Below, one piece after another: positions 34,361-45,474 of a stretch of 64,000 nt of DNA. The stretch's first letter is position 1. Each line of letters begins with the position of its first letter. The notes beneath the pieces were generated by a model. It was not told where the DNA came from, did no database searches, and worked only from the letters and a program-made list of their open reading frames with translations. The position numbers and the translations under genes were made by a program. Source of the DNA: Panagrolaimus kolymaensis (Eukaryota > Nematoda > Chromadorea > Rhabditida > Panagrolaimidae); NCBI GenBank assembly GCA_028622995.1, contig JAJQJQ010000021.1, positions 2,790,001-2,854,000 on the forward strand, written 5' to 3'.

Positions 34361-37300
34361 ATGGATTTTATGTTAACTGATTTTACGGAAGAAAGTCAAG
34401 CCCCAATATTTTCAAGTTCATTTTCGGCTGACACCGCTACCCTTCTTTCACGTAAAGCAACAAGCTTACATTTAACCAATGATGAAACTTTACCACCTGA
34501 AAATGACAATGGTAACGTAGAATATAAAGCAAAACTATGTTCATTATCTAAAGAAAGAATATATCATCTTACAACCCAAATGAAATGGAGGCTACGTGAG
34601 GGGCAAGGTGAAGCTATATATGAAATTGGAGTATCTGATAATGGTTGCTTAACTGGAATAATTCAAAGTGAAATGGATGAATCGCTAAAATGTTTGCATC
34701 AAATTGCAGATAGTATTAGTGCAAGCTTTAGTGTATTAAGTGAACGTGAGATTATTTCTGGAATAAATAATTTGGGTGAAAATGAAGTGGAGAAAGAGGA
34801 GGAGGAGAAGGAAGAGGAAAAGCGATATGTAACAGAAGTTTTAATTCGTAAAGTTCCTGATAATCAAGCATTTATACAAATTAGGTATGAAAAGAGTCTT
34901 AAAATTAAATTAATTTTATAATTATAAAAATTCCTTTTTTAGATTAGCAATTTTGGGTAGCGCAGAAGCGGGTAAATCCACTCTTTGTGGTGTACTTAGT
35001 CGTGGACAACTTGATAATGGACAAGGTTCAGCAAGATTAAACCTTTTTCGATATTTACATGAATTTCAAACTGGTAAAACTTCATCCGTATGCTTAGGTG
35101 TGATAGGCTTTAATTCGGATGGGCAACTTTTAAATTGTCATAAAAATTCTCTTGATGAAATTGTTGAAGAATCAACTAAACTCATGACTTTAATCGATCT
35201 CGCAGGTGATCAAAAATATATTCGTACAACAACTTATGGCCTTTGTGGATATAATCCACATTATTGTGCTTTAACCATTTCTGCCACCACTGGGCCTTCA
35301 GCTGTTACTCGAGAACATGCATGCCTTGCAATGGTATTAAATATTTCTATTTTTGTTTTAATTACCAAAGTTGATTGTGTTTCTGATGAACAAATATTAA
35401 AGTATGATTATAGCTTTATTTCTCTTTTCTAAAATATTAAGTATAAAATCATTTTTCAGTGTTATTTCACGTACAAATAAATTGCTTAAAGCTATAGGTC
35501 TCACATCTTCAACATGCATTGTAACAACCAAAGATCAAGCTGTATCAGCTGCGGCTTCACTTCAATCAAAAGATTGTATACCAATATTTATTATTTCATC
35601 GGTGAATGGGACAAATATGGATAATCTTAAATGCTTTTTAAACATACTTCCAACAAGTTTTACACCGATTGAGAGAAAAGCATTATCACAAAAATCACCT
35701 TTTTTTCAAGTTGAAGAAGTATTTCGTGTACCGCGGGTCGGTACAGTTATTTGTGGATTATTAAATGAAGGAATATTATATGTTGGAGATCGAATTAAAA
35801 TAGGACCAACGAGGAATGGAAATTATCAAAAAGGAAGGGTGGCTTCAATTCGAAGGAATAAACAACCATGCTTTAGCATATTACCTGGAGAAGCTGCAAG
35901 TATTGCGGTGACATTTGATGAACAAGAAGAAAATAATATAGTTATCCACCGTGGGATGGTTATGATAGCTGAAGATGAACCTGCAACATCTTGCAGGGAA
36001 TTTGAAGCAAAATTTTTATTATTTTATCATCCAGGCAGTGATATCGAAGTTGGATTTCAAGGAACAGGTAAAAAAGTTTTTGGAAGGAGAAAAGATGTCT
36101 TTGTTATTTATTTTTTTTTGCAAAAAAATTGACAAAAATATTTGCTGGAAGTGGGATTTGAACCCACGCCCTCATTCGAGGAGTAGAAAACCCCGGCTCG
36201 CATATAATGCGTACCCAGGGTTCGAAAGCTGCAAAAATAATTACCTGCAAATATACTGCATTTTTTGCAGCGTATTTGCAGGTAATGCAACGTTGCACTA
36301 ACTGCGCACTACCTGCAACTTGACTGCGCACTTAATGGTAGCGTTGCAGCTAATTTTTTCTCTTTGTTGCAATTTCTTAAAAGGAAAATGAACAAACTTG
36401 AACTTTTTATTCGATGTCTTTCATATTTATCGCTTTCTTTTACATATTTTTTCTTCTAAGTTCTTCGCGCCTTAATCCCGAATTAAAATTGATTTATCAG
36501 ATATTTAAATATTATGTTGGCAAGTTTCCTATAAGTTTTTTTAACAGAAACCAAAAAAGTACACATATTTTCCGGGTTCATGGGGTTTAGAGTTATAAAT
36601 AAAGGATTTAAAATTAGTTTTAACATACATAAGACTAAAATTAAATTTTGATATGAACGTCCACACATATTTTTTTTCTTCGGAAAAGATTTTAATGAAT
36701 CGTGTTAATCTTTAGTTTTTTTAATCACATTTTGATTCTCGTTTCTATTTTACTAATAAATGTAAAATGTTGGGATTGTAAACTAATAATATAGCGAGAA
36801 CGAATGTTTTATGATGCAAACTTACACCCGCTATAAAGGCATGAGGTTCGGGAACCAGTAATGATAACAATACTAGTTGATGGAGTATTTTTTTGTATTT
36901 AACCATAAATTAGCACTGTTAATAGTTAGCAATAATGTAAAAAATATATCTTTTGGGATTATATTAATAAGGAAATAAAGCAGTATTTACTTTTCTCGTG
37001 GTCTGAAAAGAAATATTACACGTTTCCAGCTTCCAAGTTTGTTTTTAACCAGTAGTTATGAGGATAAATTGCTTAAAAAAGAACCTTTTTGGGCGTGAAA
37101 TCTTTGAAAACATGAATTTGGCACCAACCGATAGCTTTTCGTTTGAAATAGCTGAGGTTTAAATAAATTTTCAAGTATCGAAATATGGCTGTTTTTAGTA
37201 GTATTTCGATTCTTTGATGTAATCAAATAGAGGATTTTTTATTGCCGAAGAAAATTTATTTAAATCCTAACTATTTTAAGCGAAAAGCTTCAATTGGTGT

Positions 37301-38959
37301 TAATTTCATAGTTTCAGTGATTTCCTACCCGAAAAAGTTCTTTTGTAAGCAATTTATGCGTTTTACTTTATTTGCTTTATAAATAGCTTTGCTCAGTAAA
37401 ATTATCCACTTTTTAAAGGTTTGTTATTATTATTACAATACCTTTCAATAAAAAATTAAGAAGATACCAGTTGCATCAAAATTTTAAAGTTCTTTGTTTT
37501 TGCCATTTCTTTTAATGTTCTATTAATAAAATGAATTTTACAGCTTGAAATATAGTTACCAACATATCGGAAGTAATAGTTGAAAAAGATAATAAAAAAA
37601 ATTCAAAAGCAATAAAGTAGGATAAGATACTTGCCAACTAATAATACCTATATGTAATTAAGAAAATTTCTCCTTTGGGGCTTAAGATACTTGCTTTTTC
37701 GCAAACGCTTTATTCTTTAAAATTCTACCCTTGTTATCATCGTTAACCTAAAGCATAAGCATAATTTTGGTTTTATTCATTAAAAGAAATTGCTTTTTTG
37801 TAACTTTGTTTAATAATTTTATTTGTATTCATGTTTTCAGGAACCTCTGTTTGGTAAGTAACAGTGTTTTTTGTTCTTCGTGTTTTAATATGCCCTTTAT
37901 AGGTACTTTCTGTTTGTAAGTTATTGAAAGTTTTTTCCCTCGTATGTCTTATCCATTCTTATTTTAGGAACCTCTGTTTTAGTAAGTAACAGAGTCTTTA
38001 TTTTTTGTTATTTGTATCGTTAAAATTATTTTTCATGTAATCTTCCCATTTAGATTGTTTCTGTTTGTAAGTTGCAGAACTTTTTTTTATCCCTTATGAA
38101 AGTTACAAAAAAGCAATTTCTAAACCAAAAAAGTGTTTTCTATTAAAGCTTTTATTCCTGTATATTATTATGGGATGTATCAGGATATTAACGCCGTGTT
38201 TGATCCAAAAAATAGCTAATCAAACAAATTAAGTATAGCTAGTTTTGATTAGTTCCTCTTTTTATTCCTCGCTAAATTCGTGTCGCGTTTATTCTAATTC
38301 GTGGGTTAAAAGTTAATACTTTTCTTTAATTAAAAGCAATATGTGTAAAATATTGCTTTTAATAAAGAGAAATATTGATTTTTGATCAAATTTTATATTG
38401 ATATGCAAGCGTAAAAACGAAAGAAAATAATACCTGCAAAAAAATTGCAGTTAATGGGCATTAGCTGCAATAGAAGTTGCAGTTACTGCGCAGCTTATTT
38501 GCAGTAACTGCGCAGCGTATTTTCGTTAGTTGCGCCTTTACTGCAAAATAAGCTGCGAATTAGCTGCGCAGTAAGTGCATTGCCCTTGCAGCGAAGGCTG
38601 GGTAAGAGAATAACTCTTGAGTCTACCGCCTTAGACCACTCGGCCATCCCAGCATATTTGTTTTGTTCATCAAAACTTTTGTTTGCATGCCTCCCATCAA
38701 AAAATATTTGTGCTTTGATTGCAAAAAAACTAACAACAAAAACTTTTTTTTAGTTTATATTGGTTTCCTTTGTCGTACAGCAACTATCGTGAGCATCGAT
38801 GATTCAACAAAAAATAAAATCAAATCATGCACATGGACAAATGTTCGCTTCAAATTTTATGCTAAACCAGAATATGTTCAAGTTGGAGCATCATTAATAT
38901 TTCGAGAACAAAAAACTCGAGGAATGGCAGAAGTTACCAAAGTTTTCCCATCAAACTAA
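34361..38959 (+). CDS. GTPBP1/GTPBP2-like translational GTPase
   Basis: Four exons (34361-34884, 34943-35401, 35460-36067, 38754-38959) join to 598 residues, close to the usual GTPBP1/2 length. The GTPase domain shows G1 as GSAEAGKST (about 180-188), G3 as DLAGDQKY (260-267; canonical DLAGHEKY) and G4 as TKVD (316-319). EF-Tu-like domains 2 and 3 follow (FFQVEEVFRVPRVGTVICG and the C-terminal VYIGFLCRTATIV, YAKPEYVQVGASLIFREQKTRGMAEVTKVFP). An acidic Glu/Lys run interrupts the N-terminal region near residues 145-158. Family members associate with ribosomes and act in stalled-ribosome rescue and mRNA turnover, so a cytoplasmic role is expected. The final 2,686-bp intron is anomalous in a genome of ~50-bp introns: it carries a tRNA-Leu gene split by a transposon. 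Confidence 0.87.
36143..38653 (-). pseudogene. tRNA-Leu(CAA) copy split by a transposon
   Basis: The 3' part (T-arm, variable arm, second anticodon-stem strand, part of intron) is at 36,143-36,213. The 5' part (intron start, anticodon CAA, D-arm, acceptor) is at 38,603-38,653. Both match the intact gene at 19,721-19,840 base for base as far as I can compare, including about 20 bp of flank (ATATTTGTTTTGTTCATCAAA). The break lies inside the tRNA's own intron at a TA. Many T-runs in the 2.4 kb insert would stop Pol III, so it is presumably inactive. Confidence 0.88.
36214..38602. mobile_element. 2.39 kb non-autonomous DNA transposon with TA target duplication
   Basis: The boundaries are exact by comparison with the intact tRNA. 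Left flank GCGTA and right flank TAAGAG reconstruct the empty site GCGTAAGAG, giving a TA duplication. Ends are CCCAGGGTTCG at the left and, inverted, CCCAGCCTTCG at the right. Both subterminal regions (about 36,225-36,355 and 38,430-38,600) are packed with CTGCGCAG/TGCAG-type motifs. The interior is AT-rich and includes a degenerate inverted repeat around 37,075-37,172 and 37,250-37,345. No transposase frame is present. TA duplication fits Tc1/mariner-like or related mobilisation; superfamily not settled. Confidence 0.85.
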
Positions 38960-39749
38960 ATCAAGAATAAATAATTCTCAAACAAACCATTTCTTCTTAG
39001 TCATTTAAAAAAAATTTTAGTTTTTGATCTTCTTTTTTTGTTGTTGCTTTATTTAGTTTCTTTTTCTTTTTTAATTTGCCTCAATTATAAGACTTAATAA
39101 TGCGTGTCACAATTTTTAAATACAATGTACATAATTTCTTCTTTATTAATGTAATTTTACTATGCCGGTTAGGCCTTTTTTAAATTTGTAGTCGTTTTTT
39201 TAATATAAATAAAATTAGTTTAGAAAAAAATAGCAAGCCAAAATGGAATAACAAGAGAGTATAGCTAGCAAGCAATAACAATGAAAAGGATAAATAAAAC
39301 TCAATGAGTTTATAAAAAAATATTTAAAAATCAAAGTGAAAGATGAACTTGGAAAAAAATGTAAAAAGATCAATATCTTTTTGGAAGAAAAAAAAAACAA
39401 ATCATAAAATGTTGTTGTCAAAAACAATGGCTTCTTCTTTAGTAAAATTTATAAATCCTTCTCCTAAATCGATAACAAAAAAAAGGGAAGGGAAGTAAAA
39501 CCATAAAGCAAAATAGCCAGATATAAGAAAATTTTAGAAAACTAATATCCTAAAATTCACGATAAAAATTTTTTTAAAAGGTCCGTGATTTTACAACGAA
39601 ATTCTACTTATTGTTGTCGTGCAGGATCTTCGAAAGAAGCAACCAAAAACAATTTTGCTAAAGGTACATACAAGAAATTTTCAGTTTCATTCAAGTTTTT
39701 GTCATCATCATTCATATTGCTTTATCTTCAACAATAACATCATCAAATA
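38960..39749. other. Intergenic region between GTPBP-like and HORMA genes
   Basis: AATAAATAATTC after the GTPBP stop (about 38,967) gives a polyadenylation signal. The remainder is AT-rich with no exon seen. Confidence 0.4.
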
Positions 39750-41500
39750 ATGGATGAGGTAATTTTTATTCAAACCTTTGTTCATGAATAATAAGCTTAT
39801 TTTTTTACAGAGCAAGGATTTAGAAACATCCGAATTTTTTCAAAGGAGCCTCAATCCAAAGACCGAGAAGCTTATTGGAAAGCACGCTGATTGGTTGATT
39901 CGATCCGCATCGTTCATATGTTCTTCATATGCATTTCATCGTGGCCTATTACCTGAAGAAGCGTTCGAATTTGTTCGTATTTTGAACCGAAGTAACTTAG
40001 CTTTTTTGTTTTATATTCTTCTCCAACATATTAACATACATGTTTTTCAGATGGAAAATATCCCATATTCAACAAGAAGCATGATAAATCGCGGCTCAAT
40101 AAACAATCTTTGCAAACAATTACTGATTCCATCAAAGAAAAAAAGGTATGTCTATTGTCGTTTATTTTATACTAAAAGTTTCATTTTATTTCTTTTAGGT
40201 TTCTCAGTTCTTTTACGCTGTCATAGTCAATGGAAAATCAGATGATATGGTTGAATGCCTGCGCTTCGAATTCGATTACAATACCGCTTCTATGAATGTG
40301 AAAATGTATGTGTTCATATTATTGTTGCTTTTCATTTCAAAACTAACCATGTTTGTTTTTTAGGCCAAATGCAACAAATGCTCGAATTTCGTCTGGTTAT
40401 GATTTTGCTGTTGACTTGGTTCAAATTCTTGATAAAGTGAGAGTCATCTGTGATTGTCTCGGTGAACTTCCTCCAAATTCTTCTGCTGCTATCATGGTTC
40501 AATACAATGAGAACATCAAAGATCTTCCAAAAAACTTCAAGTATCATCCTTATGATCCAATCAATCAAAGCTTGAAATCAATCCCAATTGCAACATTTCC
40601 AACTCCTAGTACTTTGTTAGTTATTTCTTCCATTTTCTCTCTTTCTTTCATTAACATTGTGTTACATTTTAGGATGATTGTCGAAATTAGATCTAAATGT
40701 ATGAATGGTTCTAGTGCTGATGATTTTCGTCGATTAGTTGATGAAAGACTTTCTTATAAACCATCAGTAAGTTACTCAGTCTTTTGTTGTTTCATTAACT
40801 CATTTCTTGTTTTTTAGAATGCCAATGAAACTTTCCAACCTTCAAAACAAAATGATAGTGCTAATCAAAGTGGTGACAAAGAAGGTGCTGGTGGTGATGA
40901 TCGAGCGCCAAAAGATCCCGATGATGATGTTCTTTATCTCAGTGGAAAATCTTCTCCTTCAAAGCATCGTAAAGATCTTACATCTCCTGTCAAAATTCCA
41001 AAAGAAAATAATGTTGAATCATCTGGTACTGAAGTTAGTGATGATGCAGCTGCTGATGATAAAATGTCAAATGAAAATATTATTGAACATGCTCGTAATG
41101 ATCCTCATTCTCCTGAGCATGAAATGGAAAGACATCAAAACGTTTGGGAAGGCGCTCATGAAGAACCTCATTCTCCTGTTCAACAATTAGAACGACCTGA
41201 TGGCCAAGATGGAGATCTCAACAACCTTCCTTCTGGTGAATTAGATGATTCTCACGCTTCTTATAAGCGACCTTTATCTCTTTTTGATCGCTTCATCAGC
41301 CAATCAAGGTTTTTTTCTTTATATTATTTCATATCCTTACTTATTCTTTTATAGGGAACCTGCACCTAAAAAAATCTGTTCAAAGTTATATTACAATGTT
41401 GTTTCTTTGGTATGTTTTCTTTCTTTTCCCTTATCTTCGTTCAATGTGATTGATGTTTCAGAACGATCTTGAAGTGAATTTGGATGCTGCGCGCTCTTAG
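39750..41500 (+). CDS. HORMA-domain meiotic chromosome-axis protein (HIM-3/HTP-like)
   Basis: Nine exons (39750-39758, 39811-39991, 40051-40145, 40199-40305, 40364-40615, 40673-40766, 40818-41308, 41355-41409, 41462-41500) join in consistent phase to 440 residues. The N-terminal ~230 residues read as a HORMA fold: SFICSSYAFHRGLLPEEAF matches the conserved 'YLRGLFPE' helix region, and VSQFFYAVIVNGKSDDMVE.LRFEFDY matches the central strand with its F-x-F-x-Y ending. HORMA proteins of this class build the meiotic axis and bind short closure motifs. The C-terminal ~190 residues are disordered and acidic (DDRAPKDPDDD, HARNDPHSPEHEMERHQ) with SP-type phosphosite candidates. A basic/aromatic end (RPLSLFDRF, PAPKKICSKLYYNVVSL) could be a closure motif. 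The first coding exon is only 9 bp (MDE), so the start is less certain. Paralogue not assigned. Confidence 0.78.
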
Positions 41501-41607
41501 TTTCTGATGTTAAATTGTGATTGCTAGTTTTTTTTCTCAATATTTTGTTAAGTTTGATTGTTTATATTTAAATAAAGACGTAAAACATTCATTTTGGTAT
41601 TACTTGA
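41501..41607. terminator. Short convergent 3' region with polyadenylation signal
   Basis: AATAAAGACG at about 41,570 ends the HORMA gene. The minus-strand gene begins its stop at 41608, so the two genes are tail to tail with ~107 bp between stops. Confidence 0.5.
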
Positions 41608-42036
41608 TTATAGCATTATTATGATAGCGTGAAGCAAAAAGATAATGAGAAAAAATACGATTACTTTGAAAACAAAACTAAATTTGCGGGTATTGTAAAA
41701 ATCTTGTGAATCATCCGAATGTGCAATGGCTTTTAAGAAAGCATCATACAATCGTAATTCGAGGTAACTGTAAATGATGAGCGATAAAGTAAAGAAGGCT
41801 GAAGATACTAAAGTTCTGTAATACATGGCATTGAAAGACCTTGAAATTAAAGCATTCTCATTTTGGCAAATATTAAAAGCTTCAATGGACTCAATTCCTT
41901 GGCAAGAATTATTAGAAATTTGAATGTGTTCAAAATCGATTAATTTTATTCCAAGAAAAATTGAAATGAATAAAAGCAGAAAAGTTACAAGATGGCTGAT
42001 TGTTGCAAGGTAAAAATGTCGTCGGTCAAAAATCTC
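41608..42036 (-). CDS. Small multi-pass membrane protein, 5' end unresolved
   Basis: The last exon (41608-42036, minus) codes 142 residues in phase 0 after a TATTTAG acceptor. It contains three membrane segments: LATISHLVTFLLLFISIFLG, TLVSSAFFTLSLIIYSYL and VFKVIVFFLIIFLLHAIIIM. Between the first two is a Cys-containing loop with an N-glycosylation site (NNSCQGIE...NICQNEN). The upstream exon is uncertain. A short ATG exon near 42,095-42,111 with a GTAATT donor fits only if an alternative internal acceptor (CAG at about 42,007) is used. A four-pass, claudin- or tetraspan-like topology is possible if one more helix lies upstream. No family is recognised. Confidence 0.55.
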   Translation of the reverse strand, partial: EIFDRRHFYLATISHLVTFLLLFISIFLGIKLIDFEHIQISNNSCQGIESIEAFNICQNENALISRSFNAMYYRTLVSSAFFTLSLIIYSYLELRLYDAFLKAIAHSDDSQDFYNTRKFSFVFKVIVFFLIIFLLHAIIIML

Positions 42037-42769
42037 CTAAATATTTTTAGATCATAAAATTGCTTAGAATGGTAAATAAATTACTTCATTAGGTTGAGCA
42101 TGGCGGCAATTGCATAATTGACGGTTTGGTTTATAAAATTTTGACATGACATCGTTAGTCAATTAGCAAACAGCAATAATTACATAAATTTTAATTTAAT
42201 TGCTTGAAAGCAAGCAAGTAAGGTACAGTGTGAATTAACACCTTAGAAATTCAAAGCCAGAAAACCAAATTCATAATTATTTTAACAACATATAAATATT
42301 AGCTTGAATTATAACTTTTCTTTATAAATCAATAACAATAAGAAGAATCATTGCTGCAAAGCAGAAAGAAAGAAACAAGCAATGAAAATAAAAACTTGGA
42401 AGGAAGCGTCAAAGCAAACAAAGTTTTTCGAGCAAACAAACTAGTTCTTTTTATTTATTACAAAAAAGCCAATCAATCTATGTATGTATGTATGCAATAA
42501 ATTTTATTCCACTAATTTGTAAATTCATTCATAGTCGGTAGGATGAGCAATTTACAAGGTAAACGTAAAAATGTGCTGTTGATGCAAGCTTTTACAGTAA
42601 TACGTTCGCTAATTTCGAATTTAAAAAATCCTAAAACGACAAAACAAAGTTGTTTGATTTTCTTCGAACTTGAAAATTTTTTCTTTTCTTCGATACTTTT
42701 TTCTTTGATCCTTTTTCATTTCGTTGCTGCTTTTTTACACGTTCTTCTTCAATAATTTTTTGGAAAAAT
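42037..42769. other. Divergent intergenic region
   Basis: About 0.7 kb between a minus-strand gene and a plus-strand gene; includes GTATGTATGTATG short repeats near 42,482. Any first exon of the minus gene would lie near 42,095. Confidence 0.4.
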
Positions 42770-43262
42770 ATGGGTGGTGGAAAGAAAACTATCAAGTACA
42801 CGAATATGCACCAAGTGGGCGCATTGAGTATCACCATTAAAGCCAGCTTTAAAGGAGATGATTTCGATGATTGTGATTGCTGTAAAGCTTTTCAAAGTGT
42901 AATTCAAAATAATGGTTCACCTAATTTTTCAAATTATCCATCTGTAAGTTTTTTTTATAAATGCTTTACAATTTATTTTAATTGCATGTAATTTTTCAGA
43001 TTTATGACGAATATGCTGATATCTCTCGAGTTCGAATTGGCTTGAAAAGAGAAACTGAAAACATCGCAAAGATCCGAAAGAAGCTTAATGATTTTCATAA
43101 CATTCTTATTGTAAGTGTTTATATTAACTTTACAATTATTAAAAACTAAATATATTTTAGGATGCTACAGCTAGAACTTTGGACAGTGTATATGGAAAAC
43201 CTCTTGATTATGATTTTGATGAAAAGAATGAAATGAGCACAACTTTTGTAGAAGAAAAATAA
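42770..43262 (+). CDS. Small conserved-looking protein with N-myristoylation-type start, unknown function
   Basis: Three exons (42770-42943, 43000-43110, 43161-43262) join in phase 0 to 128 residues. The start MGGGKKT is a good N-myristoylation sequence (Gly2 plus nearby Lys), suggesting membrane tethering. The chain has a Cys pair (DDCDCCKAF) near residue 36 and a helical charged segment (RVRIGLKRETENIAKIRKKLNDFHN) that could form a coiled coil. It ends acidic (MSTTFVEEK). I do not recognise the family. Its stop is only 50 bp from the stop of the convergent membrane-protein gene, and its likely AATAAA signal overlaps that gene's final codons. Confidence 0.68.
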
Positions 43263-43312
43263 TTAATTTTTTGTTTTGTTTATGTTTTGTGTTTTTTACT
43301 GTTATGAGTTTT

Positions 43313-43976
43313 CTAATAAAATTGATTTTTTGATGGTGGCATTGGGTGTAATGGTTGAGAAACATATTGTGTTGTTGCGGAATATGGTGGTGGACCAGTT
43401 GCATTGGGATAATATGGATATGGCGGCGGTATATGTTCTGGATATGGAGGCTCTGGAAATGAAAGATTTTGTATGTAAATGTCTTAAAATCATTGTGATG
43501 AAAGTGAAAAGCTTTATGTATGGATTCATATTAGCTAAATGTATGGTTTGCTCTAATGAAATGGTGCCATTTTTCTTATGTTATTTCCAAATCTGTTTTG
43601 GCTATCAAGTTTCTTTAAAATGGATTTCATTTTGGACTATTGCACCTACATAGAATTCTCTGATTACTATTGAAATATTTATTTTTTGCGGCTTCAAAAA
43701 AGCAATAACCGATTGCTACTGTTTGCATTATAAAACTTTGCAAGAATGTCACTTACGTCCGGGAATAGTATAAACAGGATAACATGTGTTTGGAGAATAA
43801 ACAGTATTCCTTCGTCGTCGCCAATATGGATGATAGGAAGCACCTCTAAAATTCATTTTTTTCTTAAAAAGCTTCCATTCATTCTAAAACTGTTACCTAA
43901 AGAATAATGAACCTATCAAAATGATAATAAAAATGATTGGAATAATGAAAAACCAGAAGAACCACCATCCTCCCAT
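43313..43976 (-). CDS. Small single-pass membrane protein with PPxY motifs
   Basis: Three exons (43897-43976, 43757-43845, 43313-43452; minus) join to 102 residues. An N-terminal hydrophobic segment (WWFFWFFIIPIIFIIILIGSLFF) is followed by an Arg cluster (WRRRRN), a Cys-containing stretch (TCYPVYTIPG) and a proline/tyrosine-rich tail with PPPY motifs (IPPPYPYY, GPPPYSA). PPxY motifs bind WW domains, notably of Nedd4-type ubiquitin ligases, and single-pass proteins with such tails often act as ligase adaptors (Ndfip or WBP1/VOPP1-like architecture). The positive cluster after the helix predicts a cytoplasmic tail, consistent with that role. Family not firmly identified. Confidence 0.7.
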
Positions 43977-44625
43977 GGTTCAATAATAGTTAGTCGCTAT
44001 CTCGTAAATTAATTTAAGTTAAAAATAAAGTTATTCTAAACCCAGCAACGACAATAACGTTGCAATGGTTGGTTGTTTGGTTGATGTGGGACTACAAAAA
44101 TAACTTTTTCTTCTTCACCACTTCTTTCTCCTATTGATTGCATAAAAAAGGAGGGTTCACTCACTTTTTTTCCTAGATGAAAAAGTGAGAGGAAGTGTAA
44201 ACATTTTAACCTTGAGACTTGAAAATGTGGAAGAAGAAGAAAGAAAGGTCGATGAAAGAGATGATGGATTTGCAAGTAAATAAGTTTTTTGCTTAAAGTT
44301 GACGTGATTCATCATCGCCTATGTAAACAGTCACACAAATAAAGCGTGTTTTGGAATTATTATTATTGCATCATCGATTCAATTTTTTATCGAAATTTTT
44401 ATAAACTAATTATTCCATAATGTTAGTACAGTAATTTGCTGTACAAACGCATGCCTCGAATAAACACAATTTTAAAACTAAAAAGATCCCAAAACGAAAT
44501 ACGAATGCTGAAAACTTGGATTTTTTTATTCGAGCTGCAAAAAATATTTCTCTTCGAAGCTTTTCAATTACTTTACTTCAATTTTTGAACATTTTTTGTT
44601 GTTCGTAAATTAATAATCTCCAGCT
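43977..44625. other. Divergent intergenic region upstream of SRP14
   Basis: AT-rich, no exon seen; a minus ORF at 44,036-44,275 (His/Leu-rich) lacks support. Confidence 0.4.
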
Positions 44626-45233
44626 ATGACGCTTCTTGACAATGATAAATTCTTGGCTCAATTAGCTGTACTTTTTCAAAAGCCCAAGCTTGGAGGTTCT
44701 CAATCTGTTTCAATTACGATGAAAGCTTGTAAGTTCATTTTCTTTCTTATTAACTTTATTCATGCTTCATTTTTCAGATAATGGTCAAACAAAACCAACA
44801 CCAAAGAATCCACCAAAAGATTATAAACCGCCATCAGAAAGATTATGTCTCTTCCGTGCAAATTGTGGAAGCAATAAGATCAGCACTGTTGTAGGTTTTC
44901 TTTATATATTTTTCAGTGTGCTGAAGCTGGCTATGAACAAAACAAATTGAATGTTATTGATGGTGCTTTTGGTTACAACATTTTCAAGATTCACTTCAAT
45001 TTTCTGTCACTCTCTTCTTTTTCTAATCATTGATTTACGATTTATGCCACATGACAAGCGTGTTTAAAGCCAGCAACAGCGTCACAACTTTCTTTTTTCA
45101 TATGTCTTTATATTTTCCATTTTAGGTGCAAGCTAAAGAAGTGAACAAATTTCAAGCTGCATATGTTCAAGTTCTTCGTTCAAATATGGATGGTCTCAAG
45201 AAACGTGAAAAGAAGAAGAAGCCCGTTCAATGA
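44626..45233 (+). CDS. srp-14: Signal recognition particle 14 kDa protein
   Basis: Exons 44626-44728, 44778-44890 and 45126-45233 join to 107 residues, the usual SRP14 length. Recognisable family blocks in order: MTLLDNDKFLAQLAVLFQK, SVSITMKAYNGQTKP, LCLFRANCGSNKISTVV, AKEVNKFQAAY and NMDGLKKREKKKK. SRP14 pairs with SRP9 and binds the Alu domain of SRP RNA, causing elongation arrest during ER targeting in the cytosol. The basic tail fits RNA binding. The second intron (235 bp) is longer than the local norm. It is tail to tail with the nicotinic receptor gene. Confidence 0.93.
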
Positions 45234-45474
45234 TGATTTCGTATGATTTTGGCTTCTAAATTATTTGTTGTTAAAGTATTATTAGTAAAACTATGCATGT
45301 TTATTTCTAATTGTTTTATTGTTTTTGTTGTACATAAATGAATCTGATATTTAACTTTGTGTTTTAGAATCATAATAATGATGAAACTTTATTTAACAAA
45401 AAAGAAAAAAATATTTTTTGAAAGCTCTCTACGAAAGTATTATCCCATAATCAATTTTTTTTCTTCGTTGTAAA
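45234..45474. terminator. Convergent 3' region of SRP14 and the receptor gene
   Basis: About 240 bp between opposing stop codons, AT-rich, no gene seen. Confidence 0.4.

Noticed and set aside
36104..36331. ORFs around the split tRNA resembling a protein (contains PRMRAWVQIP)
   Set aside because: They are translations of tRNA-Leu T-arm and variable-arm sequence.
43276..43653. 125-residue plus-strand ORF
   Set aside because: It is the antisense shadow of the PPxY membrane-protein exon; the minus-strand frame has signal, splice sites and motif content.
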